Assembly (NCBI GenBank): GCA_035556735.1
Contig: DATMFF010000006.1
Span: 620,001 to 684,000, forward strand
DNA: 64,000 nt
Direction of reading: 5' to 3'
DNA from: CANJBX01 sp035556735
Lineage (GTDB): Bacteria > Pseudomonadota > Alphaproteobacteria > Rhizobiales > Xanthobacteraceae
This document shows positions 36,318 through 45,152 of this stretch, piece by piece. The notes below the pieces were generated by a model that saw only the letters and a program-made list of their open reading frames with translations, was not told the origin of the DNA and searched no databases. The translations under genes and the position numbers were made by a program. How positions within the stretch are numbered: position 1 is the stretch's first letter; every line of letters begins with the position of its first letter.

Positions 36318-37223
36318 ATGAAGCTCGCCAAGATCATCAAGCGTTTTCGCGTCGACAATCCCAAGAAGTTCCGGCTCGCCGACGTCGATCCGAAAGACTG
36401 CTGCGGACTCGATTTCGGCAAGGACGAAGCCAAGCTGCTGCTCGCCGCCGGCATCAAACGGCTCTCCGAACGCCAGGAGCTGCTCTATGCGCACGATCGC
36501 TGGTCGGTGCTCGCGCTCTTCCAGGCCATGGACACGGCCGGCAAGGACGGCGTGATCAAGCACGTGATGTCGGGCGTCAATCCGCAGGGCTGCGAGGTCC
36601 ATTCGTTCAAGGCGCCGAGTGCGCAGGAGCTCGATCACGACTTCCTGTGGCGCTCGGCGATGCGTCTGCCCGAACGTGGGCGCATCGGCATCTTCAACCG
36701 GTCCTACTATGAGGAGGTGCTGGTGGTGCGCGTTCACCCGGACCTGCTCGAGCGGCAGAAGCTGCCGAAGAAACTGAACGGCAAAGACGTCTGGCAGGAC
36801 CGGTTCAAGAGCATCCGCGAGTTCGAGCGGCACCTCGTGCGCAACGGCACGAAGATCCTCAAGTTCCATCTGCGCATTTCCAAGGAGGAGCAGCGCCGGC
36901 GCTTCCTCGATCGCCTCGACGAACCGGCGAAACGCTGGAAGTTCTCGATGGGGGATGTCGAGGAGCGCAAGCGCTGGGACGACTACATGGACGCCTACGA
37001 GGAGATGATCCGCGAGACCTCGATCGAGGAGGCGCCCTGGTTCGTCGTTCCGGCCGATGACAAATGGTTCGCGCGCCTGGTGGTGGCGGCGGCCATGGTC
37101 GACGCGCTCGAAAATCTCGATCTCGCGTTCCCGCATATGGCGGACACGCCGGAGCTCGACCGCGTCCGGCAGGCGCTGCTCGACGAGCAGCCGACGCGCG
37201 CGCGAACGCGCAAGAGGTCCTAA
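36318..37223 (+). CDS. Polyphosphate kinase 2 family protein
   Basis: PPK2 enzymes phosphorylate nucleotides from polyphosphate. The 301-residue, single-domain protein shows Walker A-like QAMDTAGKDGVIKHVM (about residues 73-88), Walker B-like GRIGIFNRSYYEEVLVVRVHP and the lid KFHLRISKEEQRRRFLDRLDEP. SMGDVEERKRWDDYMDAYEEM is a conserved PPK2 feature. Class (I, II or III; NDP or NMP acceptor) cannot be told from the sequence alone. Start at the ATG at 36318. Confidence 0.95.
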   Translation: MKLAKIIKRFRVDNPKKFRLADVDPKDCCGLDFGKDEAKLLLAAGIKRLSERQELLYAHDRWSVLALFQAMDTAGKDGVIKHVMSGVNPQGCEVHSFKAPSAQELDHDFLWRSAMRLPERGRIGIFNRSYYEEVLVVRVHPDLLERQKLPKKLNGKDVWQDRFKSIREFERHLVRNGTKILKFHLRISKEEQRRRFLDRLDEPAKRWKFSMGDVEERKRWDDYMDAYEEMIRETSIEEAPWFVVPADDKWFARLVVAAAMVDALENLDLAFPHMADTPELDRVRQALLDEQPTRARTRKRS

Positions 37224-37225
37224 AG

Positions 37226-37564
37226 TTACTCGGCCGCTTGTGCGCCGGTGTTGGGCTCGAACTCCGTCACCGTGCCGGTCTCGTTGTCGAGGATCATCAG
37301 CAGGTCGAAGTAGCGGATCGTCGGCGGCGCACCGGTGCGTTTCTCCACGCCCGCACGCCATTCGGCGTCGTGGCCGCGCTGGGCCGCTTCTTTCGACGGC
37401 CAGATGTAGAACGCGCCGCCGTAGCCGTCCTCGCTCTCGATGTAGTGCTTGCGGATCAGCTCCCGGTTGGCCCGCCAGCGGGGAATCGTGTGTCGTGCGC
37501 CCTCCAGCACCTGCTCGCGCGTGAGGCCGGGCGGCGTCTTGAACAGCACGTATTCGACGATCAT
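37226..37564 (-). CDS. Small protein resembling dimeric alpha-beta barrel monooxygenases
   Basis: A 112-residue protein starting at the ATG at 37564, five bases after GGGAGG. The sequence MIVEYVLFKTPPGLTREQV and the YGGAFYIWPSKEAAQRGHD segment fit a ferredoxin-like dimeric alpha-beta barrel such as YdhR/antibiotic-biosynthesis monooxygenase relatives. Catalytic function is not shown. It is convergent with the PPK2 gene (3 bp between the stops) and divergent from the leuA leader region. Confidence 0.7.
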   Translation of the reverse strand: MIVEYVLFKTPPGLTREQVLEGARHTIPRWRANRELIRKHYIESEDGYGGAFYIWPSKEAAQRGHDAEWRAGVEKRTGAPPTIRYFDLLMILDNETGTVTEFEPNTGAQAAE

Positions 37565-37763
37565 CGAAGCCTCCCTGGGAACGGGCGTTGGATCGCCCAT
37601 GTGATGCGACCGGGCGAGCTTATGGCGCACCGCTGGCCCGCGCCATGAGGAAGACGTGATCCGCCCCCTTGCCGGAACGCCTTGCTTTCCGGTACAAGGT
37701 CCCAGGTTCCATGGGTTAACGCGGCATTTACCGCCGTCCGCGACCCTGGTGACGAGAGCAGCA

Positions 37764-37868
37764 ATGTCGAATCGCCGCAATTTCAGTGCGATCGGTCGGG
37801 GCGCCGCCATGGCGCGGCCCGCTGCTGCCCTCATTCTTGGTGGTCTGCTGCTCCTTACCCGCCCCTGA
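37764..37868 (+). CDS. leuA leader peptide
   Basis: A short frame upstream of leuA encodes 34 residues from the ATG at 37764, or 19 from the ATG at 37809. Its C-terminal part is Leu-Ile-Leu-Gly-Gly followed by four Leu codons (CTG CTG CTC CTT, 37845-37856), then Thr-Arg-Pro and stop. Four consecutive Leu codons just before the leucine pathway's first gene are strong evidence for ribosome-mediated attenuation. The hairpin CCCCTGAG/CTCAGGGG (37862-37904) overlaps the stop codon. Confidence 0.7.
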   Translation: MSNRRNFSAIGRGAAMARPAAALILGGLLLLTRP

Positions 37869-37973
37869 GGGCCGGCTGGGCGTTTGCGCCTGGGCACTCA
37901 GGGGACCTCGCGGATCAACCCCCGGAGCATGACCCTGGCAAGCGATCGTCGTTTTTCGTCAAGATCATGCTCC
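37862..37973 (+). promoter_or_regulatory. Leader hairpins of the leuA attenuator
   Basis: Hairpin 1: CCCCTGAG (37862-37869) with CTCAGGGG (37897-37904), overlapping the leader stop. Hairpin 2: GGAGCATGA (37924-37932) with TCATGCTCC (37965-37973). The only T-run (TTTTT, 37952-37956) is inside hairpin 2, so the termination element is unclear; it may act by another fold or on translation. Confidence 0.5.
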
Positions 37974-38025
37974 AGAGATATTGGCAGCGCCGAAGCGGCG
38001 CATTCGTCTCGAGAAGGACCAGTTC

Positions 38026-39618
<1,593 letters not shown>

Positions 39619-39642
39619 CCGGCCGGTTTCGCGAATCGCGCG

Positions 39643-39672
39643 ATGGGCCGCGCCTGGGCGCGGCCCATTTGT
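39643..39672 (+). terminator. Terminator-like hairpin after leuA
   Basis: ATGGGCCGCGCC (39643-39654) and GGCGCGGCCCAT (39657-39668) are perfect complements. TTTGTCTT follows, a weak but usable T-tract. Confidence 0.7.
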
Positions 39673-39962
39673 CTTGTGCGGGCGCGGCCGAAACCGCATC
39701 GGAATGGTGCGCTTCGCCGTGGCCCAGTCCCGCAACGTGACATGTGTCGTACCCTGGTACAGCGTGCGGCGCGTGTCGGGCCTTTTCACAAAATGCGCCC
39801 CGAAATGGCCCGATTGTTCGGGCTTGTCACGCACGGGGTTCGCACGCGTAGCAAGGTTAACCGCCAAATCCCGCCGTCGCAGCGGGATGTTTGCTTGAGG
39901 CTGTCAGGCTCATTCAGCTATTGCCCGTGCGAGCGACGAAGACAACAACAGGAGACTTGTTG

Positions 39963-40364
39963 ATGTGGAAGGCGGCGTTCGTCGGCGCGGTTGCGCTTGT
40001 GACTCTCGGTTCCCTGTCCATTCGCCATGACGGCATCGGTGTCAAGCAAGCGGCCGCGCAGGAAGTCGTGGTGACGGACGCCAACATCGCCCGACTCAAG
40101 AGTGCGCTGAGGCTGTCTCCGGCGCAGGAGGTCCACTGGCGCTCGCTCGAGAGCGTGCTGCGCCGCTCGGGCCAGCGCGCGCAGACGGGAGAAGGGGGTC
40201 TCTTCCAGCGCGTGAAGGCGCGGGTGCGCGCCTATGTGCTTGACGCCGTCGCGGCCCGCCAGGTCGCAGTCGCCGCGCAGCCGTTGATCGCCAGCCTGGA
40301 TGATCAGCAGAAGCAGGAAGGCATGACGGTGATCCGCGCCATGGGCGTGAGCGCGCTGTTCTAA
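39963..40364 (+). CDS. Small secreted hypothetical protein
   Basis: A 133-residue protein from the ATG at 39963 (AGGAG about 9 bases before). It starts with a signal peptide or anchor (WKAAFVGAVALVTLGSLSI). The mature part includes ARLKSALRLSPAQEVHWRSLE, which resembles the helical LTxxQ/Spy-type repeats of periplasmic stress proteins, and a second helix, DDQQKQEGMTVIRAMG. The LTxxQ call is weak. It stands between the terminators of leuA and its own, so it is monocistronic. Function unknown. Confidence 0.65.
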   Translation: MWKAAFVGAVALVTLGSLSIRHDGIGVKQAAAQEVVVTDANIARLKSALRLSPAQEVHWRSLESVLRRSGQRAQTGEGGLFQRVKARVRAYVLDAVAARQVAVAAQPLIASLDDQQKQEGMTVIRAMGVSALF

Positions 40365-40404
40365 GGCTGAGCTGACGCCGGCAGTGGCGTCACGCGATTC
40401 GAAG

Positions 40405-40428
40405 AGGGCCGGTCAGCCGGCCCTTTTT
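40405..40428. terminator. Bidirectional intrinsic terminator
   Basis: AGGGCCGG (40405-40412) and CCGGCCCT (40417-40424) form an 8-bp stem with loop TCAG, followed by T residues to 40428. It ends the secreted-protein transcript and abuts the stop codon of the convergent acyl-CoA dehydrogenase gene. Confidence 0.9.
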
Positions 40429-41519
40429 CATTCCTTGGCGAGCTCTGCGAGGATGTGCTTCACGGACGGCGTCACCAGCGCGACGAACTGCGCCTCGCGC
40501 AGGCGGCGGGCCGGCTCGGCGCCGACGAGATAACCGCGTGCGCCGAACTGCAGCATCGCCGCCTGTGCAGCCTCGAGCGCGAGCCACGACACCGCCAGGC
40601 GAAGGCGTAGCACCTCAAGGAACTGGGCGCGGTCGGTCTCCTGCGGAGCGCGGCAGAGCGCTTCGATCTGTGGCGTGAGCGCGTCGGAGCGCTCATCGAT
40701 CTCATCGGGCCCGAGCGGCAGGTGCGCGCCCAGCCGGCGACCGGTCGAGTCCGCCCGCATCGCGCGCGCCGCGCCGCGCGCCGCGCCCAATCCGAAGCCG
40801 GCCTGCAGCAGCACGAATCCTTTGCGGATGCGCTGGACGAACGTCCTGGCATCCTCGCTGAGCACGTCGGCATCTGCCACGAAGGCGTCCCGGATCAGCA
40901 CCGAATAGGTCGCGCTGCCCTCGAGCGCGATGAAGTGCGCGTTCTGCGCAAGCGCGACATTATTTTCGCCGGCGCGGAAAACAGCCATCACGAGCCGGTC
41001 TTCGCTTCCTTCGACGCGGAAGATGCCCGCGAACAGATGCCCAGCCTCGATGTTCGAGACGAACGGCAGCCGGCCGCTGACGCGATAGCCGCCATCGACG
41101 CGTACGCCTTGCAGCGCCACCGGCTCGATGCCGGACAAGGCCTTCATCGGGTTGGACAGGCCGGTGCCGCCGAGCTGCCGGCCCGAGGCGACGCCCGCGA
41201 GATAGCGCTCGCGCGGGGCCGGATTGTCCGAGTTCGCGAGGTACCAGGCCAGCGCGTCCTGGCACCAGACGCAGAATGCCGTCGAGATGCAGGTGGCCCC
41301 AACCTCCGCCATCGCCGAGATCGCCGCCGGCAGCCCCTGCGCCGGGTCGCCGTCGACGTGGTGACGGAAGGCGGCGGCGTCCCCGAGCAGGCGCATGGTC
41401 TCGGCCGGGTAGAAGCCTTCCTCGTCGATGCGCCGCACCAGCGGACGCAGGCTCGAGGCGACCACCGACTCGACAGACAGCGTCCGCGCTGCGGCGGCGG
41501 CAGAACTCAACGCGTGCAT
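40428..41519 (-). CDS. Acyl-CoA dehydrogenase-like flavoprotein
   Basis: A 363-residue protein of the acyl-CoA dehydrogenase fold, with an N-terminal helical domain (residues 1-115), a beta domain (GGTGLSNPMKALSGIEP to VLIRDAFVADADVL) and a C-terminal four-helix bundle. The usual catalytic Glu region is not obvious, so it may be a flavin-dependent monooxygenase-like member (compare SfnB/DszC relatives) rather than a true acyl-CoA dehydrogenase. It is the last gene of the ABC/OsmC operon, starting 1 bp after osmC ends, which suggests it processes the imported substrate. Confidence 0.75.
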   Translation of the reverse strand: MHALSSAAAAARTLSVESVVASSLRPLVRRIDEEGFYPAETMRLLGDAAAFRHHVDGDPAQGLPAAISAMAEVGATCISTAFCVWCQDALAWYLANSDNPAPRERYLAGVASGRQLGGTGLSNPMKALSGIEPVALQGVRVDGGYRVSGRLPFVSNIEAGHLFAGIFRVEGSEDRLVMAVFRAGENNVALAQNAHFIALEGSATYSVLIRDAFVADADVLSEDARTFVQRIRKGFVLLQAGFGLGAARGAARAMRADSTGRRLGAHLPLGPDEIDERSDALTPQIEALCRAPQETDRAQFLEVLRLRLAVSWLALEAAQAAMLQFGARGYLVGAEPARRLREAQFVALVTPSVKHILAELAKE

Positions 41520-41520
41520 G

Positions 41521-42063
41521 TCAGATCCGCTCGACCGTCACCGGCACGGGGTTCTGCACGGTGTTGAGAACGGGCGACCATTTGGCCGCATGGGCGACGA
41601 GGTCGTCCAGCTCGGCCTGGGTTGCGCCATCGGCCTCGACGCGCGCCTTCATGCGCACGGCGGTCAGTCCGAGCGGCTTGGGCGACAGGTCACCGGTACC
41701 CCAGACCGACGTGATGTTGATGTCGCCTTCCAGCTCGATCTCGATGGCTCGGACCTTCCAGCCGCGGGCGACCGCGTTGGCCTGAATGCCGACGGCGACG
41801 CAGCTCCCGAGCGCCGCCAGCAGCGCCTCGGTGGGATTGGGCGCAGTGTCGTCGCCGAGCAGCGCGGGAGGCTCGTCGACGATGTGGGCCGGCAGGTTGC
41901 GGATGTAGTTGAGGTGGCGGAAACGCCTGCCCTCGGCCACGGTCTTGCAGCGGACCGTGCGCACGGCGGAGGGGTCGGCCTTGCCCTTCTCGGCGAGCGC
42001 CTTGAGGCCGTCCTTGTCGATCGGCTCGAAGGAGGCGACGACAGTCTTGAGCGATGCAGTCAT
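41521..42063 (-). CDS. OsmC-family protein
   Basis: OsmC-like thiol-dependent peroxidases reduce organic hydroperoxides. The 180-residue protein starts at the ATG at 42063; the frame is open upstream but runs through the permease gene. Features: GDDTAPNPTEALLAALGSCVAVGIQANA contains the resolving-type Cys in the GSC motif; the partner catalytic Cys would be near residue 42 (TVRCKTVAEGR). Inside an ABC/acyl-CoA dehydrogenase-like operon it may detoxify a sulfur or peroxide by-product. The assignment to OsmC is firm, the peroxidase role inferred. Confidence 0.88.
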   Translation of the reverse strand: MTASLKTVVASFEPIDKDGLKALAEKGKADPSAVRTVRCKTVAEGRRFRHLNYIRNLPAHIVDEPPALLGDDTAPNPTEALLAALGSCVAVGIQANAVARGWKVRAIEIELEGDINITSVWGTGDLSPKPLGLTAVRMKARVEADGATQAELDDLVAHAAKWSPVLNTVQNPVPVTVERI

Positions 42064-42080
42064 GATGATCTCCGTTTCTT

Positions 42081-42911
42081 TTAGGCTGTTGGAACCCAGT
42101 GGGCCCGCCGGATCGCGACCGCGATCACCGAGTCGAGCACGAAGCCGATGAAGCCGATGAGCAGGACGAGCGCCGCCAGACGATCGTAGGACAGCGTGTC
42201 GCGCGCATCGTTGATCGCGTAACCGAGGCCGCTGGTGACGCCGAGATATTCGGCCGGAACGAGCACGATCCATGCGACGCCGAGCGCGAGGCGAAGCCCG
42301 CTCAGGATGTCGCGCTCGACCGCCGGGAGCACGACCGTCCGCATCACGGCGACGCGGCTGCCGCCGAGATTGTCGGCCATGGCCAGCCAGACCGGATCGA
42401 TGCGTTTGACGCCTGCGGCGGTCGAGAAGACGATCGGCCAGATCGCGGCAGCCGTGATGAGAAACACGATCGCGCCGTCCCATGTGGCGAATACCAGGAC
42501 TGCGATCGGCATCCAGGCGAGGGGGCTGACCATGCGCAGGACCTGGAATGGAAGCTGCAGCATGCTTTCGAGCAGGCGGAAGCTGCCGATGGCGAGGCCG
42601 ACCGGCGTGCCGATCACAAAGGCCCAGAACAGTCCCTCGCCGATGCGCACCAGGCTGGGAACGGTTGCCTGCCACGCCGCGCCGGACGCCAGCAGATCGA
42701 CCAGCGAGGGAAGCGTCTGTTCGACGGTGAAGCCCTGGAAAGCCGACAGGCGCGGGTTGGCCTCGATTGCAAGCCCGGCGATCCACCAGAGCGCCACGAC
42801 GATCGCAAGCCCGGCGATCGGCGCGAGCCAGGGCACGAGCATACTCGCGACCGACGACAATGAAGGCCGGTCGGTGCTCGCAGCGGGCTCGGTGTCGTAG
42901 GCGAGGGCCAT
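42081..42911 (-). CDS. NitT/TauT-type ABC transporter permease
   Basis: A 276-residue permease with about six helices, starting at the ATG at 42911 whose A overlaps the stop of the binding-protein gene (TGATG). The contact loop RIDPVWLAMADNLGGSRVAVMRTVVLPAV is the EAA-type motif. N-terminal about 45 residues are hydrophilic and not part of the fold. Works with the ATPase at 44172 and the binding protein between them. Confidence 0.92.
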   Translation of the reverse strand: MALAYDTEPAASTDRPSLSSVASMLVPWLAPIAGLAIVVALWWIAGLAIEANPRLSAFQGFTVEQTLPSLVDLLASGAAWQATVPSLVRIGEGLFWAFVIGTPVGLAIGSFRLLESMLQLPFQVLRMVSPLAWMPIAVLVFATWDGAIVFLITAAAIWPIVFSTAAGVKRIDPVWLAMADNLGGSRVAVMRTVVLPAVERDILSGLRLALGVAWIVLVPAEYLGVTSGLGYAINDARDTLSYDRLAALVLLIGFIGFVLDSVIAVAIRRAHWVPTA

Positions 42912-44152
42912 CAGAGCTCCAGGAGTTCCGTGCGGTCGTAGGGGCTGGCCTTGTCCACGCTCGGATCGTTCTTCCAGTCCGGGAAGCGTTCGAGCGCCGA
43001 CTTGACGAAGCGGTAATCGACAAGGTCGTCTGCGACGAAGGCCGGATCGAGCCCCTTGAGGAAGGTCGTGTCGCCTTCCACGACGGTCTTGTTCATGGCC
43101 TCGACGATCAGCTTGGTTGCTGACGGATAAGGCCACGGCTGGAAATCGATGCGGCCCGTGTGCCAGGCGCGGTGATGGATGGCGCCGCTCTGCTCATAAT
43201 GCGGGCCGTAATCGGTCATCGCCTTGACGACGGCCGGGCCGGGCGTCGGCAGATAACCCTTGCCGTCGCGCGACAGCAGCTTGGCCACTGCCTCTTTATT
43301 CTGCGAGGCGAAAATGTGCCCGCGCACGACCGCATCGACGACCTTCTGGGTCCACTCGGGGCGGTCCTTCGTGTTGCTCTCCTGTGTGCAGATGACACAG
43401 CAGGGATGGTTCTTCCAGATGTCGCCGGTGAAGCGCAGCATACGCGCGCCGGCGCGCAGCTCGCCGAGCGCGTTGAACGGTTCGGCGACGATGTAGCCGT
43501 CGATCTTCTTGGCCGCCAAGGCGGTCGGCATTTCGGGCGGCGCCAGGATCTGCAGGGCGCATTCATTCGCGGCGAGCTGCGCGTTGCCGGACTTGATCAC
43601 GGGCACGACGCCCGATTGCCGCAGCGCGTACTGAAGCACGATGTTGTGCATCGAGTACCAGAACGGCACGGCAATGCGCTTGCCGCCGAGGTCCGAGAAT
43701 CCCCTGATCCCGGTGTCGCCGCCCACCACGAGACCCGAGCCGTTGGTGTGGCCCCAGGCCAGGATCTTCACGGGGAACTTGTTGTTGTAACGCATCCACA
43801 CCGGCATCGGCTTGAGCAGATGCACGAGGTTGAATTTCCCGGCCGCGAACCCTTCCGCCAGCGCGGACCAGCTGCGGATCAGGGTCGGCGCTTCGACCTT
43901 CAGCCCGGCGTCCTCGAAGTAGCCGTTGGCATGAGCCACGAGCAGCGCCGTGGCGTCGGTGATCGGCAGATAGCCGATCCTCACGACGTCGTCGGGCTGC
44001 GCGCGGGCGGCCTTGAATGGAGCGGATGCCATCAGCGCGGCGAGCCCGCCGCGTGCGAGATAGTCGAGCGATTCGCGGCGCGTGATGCCGGAAGCAGACG
44101 GTGCATCGCAGCACGCGCAGCCAACATGAGCGGAGAGGGAAAATCGGGTCAT
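42911..44152 (-). CDS. ABC transporter substrate-binding protein with Cys-rich N-terminus
   Basis: A 413-residue NrtA/SsuA-like binding protein. The N-terminus is odd: HVGCACC (Cys 12, 14 and 15) lies before a twin-arginine-type signal (TRRESLDYLARGGLAAL, Arg 25-26) that ends in AARA at about residue 50. The body starts VRIGYLPITDATALLVAHANG, as in nitrate/cyanate and aromatic sulfonate binders, and EWTQKVVDAVVRGHIFA and GYIVAEPFNALGE are characteristic. The ATG at 44152 has AGGA nearby; an upstream open frame is a shadow of the ATPase gene. The Tat signal implies export of a folded protein, perhaps with a bound metal. Confidence 0.85.
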   Translation of the reverse strand: MTRFSLSAHVGCACCDAPSASGITRRESLDYLARGGLAALMASAPFKAARAQPDDVVRIGYLPITDATALLVAHANGYFEDAGLKVEAPTLIRSWSALAEGFAAGKFNLVHLLKPMPVWMRYNNKFPVKILAWGHTNGSGLVVGGDTGIRGFSDLGGKRIAVPFWYSMHNIVLQYALRQSGVVPVIKSGNAQLAANECALQILAPPEMPTALAAKKIDGYIVAEPFNALGELRAGARMLRFTGDIWKNHPCCVICTQESNTKDRPEWTQKVVDAVVRGHIFASQNKEAVAKLLSRDGKGYLPTPGPAVVKAMTDYGPHYEQSGAIHHRAWHTGRIDFQPWPYPSATKLIVEAMNKTVVEGDTTFLKGLDPAFVADDLVDYRFVKSALERFPDWKNDPSVDKASPYDRTELLEL

Positions 44153-44171
44153 GATTGAATCCTGCTGGAGA

Positions 44172-44909
44172 TCAGGCCGCCTGCCGCAAGTGCGACAGCC
44201 GCATGCGCAGTCGTCGCTCGGGCTCGGCGCCGAGTTCGAAATCGTCTTCGATCCGTGAGGGGCGACCGTCGAGCAGAAGCACGCGGTCGGCCATGGCCGC
44301 GGCATCGGCCAGGTCGTGGGTGACGGTGATGAGGGTGATGCCGTTGCGCTGCGCCAGAGTGCGAATGTCGCGGCGCAATGCAGACCGGGTCTCCATATCC
44401 AGCGCGGAGAAGGGTTCGTCGAGCAGGAGGACTGCCGGATCGCTCGCCAAGGCGCGCGCGAGCGCGACGCGCTGCTGTTGACCACCCGAGAGCCCGACCG
44501 GGAGCGCGTGTGCGCGCTCGCTCAGCCCGATCTGCTCGAGCAATGCGTCGGCCTTGGCGATCGCGGCGGCCTTGTCCTTGCGCAGCAATCCCGAGAAGCG
44601 CATGGGCAGGAGGATGTTCTGATGCGCCGTCAGCCACGGCAGCAGCGCCGGGCGCTGGAACATCAGCACGGGCCGGCTTGAGGCGCCGACCGGGCCGCCA
44701 TCAACGAGGATCCGGCCGCGCGTTGGCTTGTGAATGCCGGCCAGCAAATTCAGCAGCGTCGACTTGCCAGCCCCCGAGCGTCCGAGCACGGCGACGTGTT
44801 CGCCCGGCACGATCGAAAAGCTGACCTCATCGAGCACGGCAGTGCTGCCGTGCGCAAAGCTCAGGCGGTCGACGGCGATGCCGCCCTTGGAATTCGAAGG
44901 CTGCGTCAT
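44172..44909 (-). CDS. NitT/TauT-type ABC transporter ATP-binding protein
   Basis: First gene of the five-gene minus-strand operon, 245 residues. Walker A LGRSGAGKSTLL, signature VGLSGGQQQRVALARAL, Walker B AVLLLDEPFSALDMET, H-loop TLITVTHDLAD. The MFQRPALLPWLTAHQNI Q-loop region matches sulfonate/nitrate importers. It is 19 bp from the next start. The upstream 240 bp must hold the promoter. Confidence 0.93.
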   Translation of the reverse strand: MTQPSNSKGGIAVDRLSFAHGSTAVLDEVSFSIVPGEHVAVLGRSGAGKSTLLNLLAGIHKPTRGRILVDGGPVGASSRPVLMFQRPALLPWLTAHQNILLPMRFSGLLRKDKAAAIAKADALLEQIGLSERAHALPVGLSGGQQQRVALARALASDPAVLLLDEPFSALDMETRSALRRDIRTLAQRNGITLITVTHDLADAAAMADRVLLLDGRPSRIEDDFELGAEPERRLRMRLSHLRQAA

Positions 44910-45152
44910 TCGCAGAATATGGTGCGAACGGGCTCGCCGTTGAATTCCAAATGTCGCGACCGGCGAAACAAAGAGCTTCTGATGCGCGGCGCGAACTTAG
45001 AAAAATCTACTCGCGTCGTCGCCCCGGTTTGACCTCGATCGATAGCTCGCCGCCGCGCATCCCGGCGCGCCGGCGATGATTTTTCCCCCGATTGCCTCCG
45101 AGGCGAAACCGATGTGCTGCCGTGGCGGCGTTTGGCGGAACGGTTGCCTGCG

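Larger units (their letters stand above)
37565..38025. other. Leader and promoter region of leuA
   Basis: The region holds the divergent start of the small minus-strand gene and the leuA leader peptide and hairpins (37764-37973). Between 37565 and 37763 I see no gene and only weak promoter-like hexamers. Confidence 0.5.

Noticed and set aside
45044..45088. Plus-strand terminator-like hairpin near 45.07 kb
   Set aside because: An imperfect stem before TTTTT exists, but no plus-strand gene precedes it and both flanking genes run on the minus strand.
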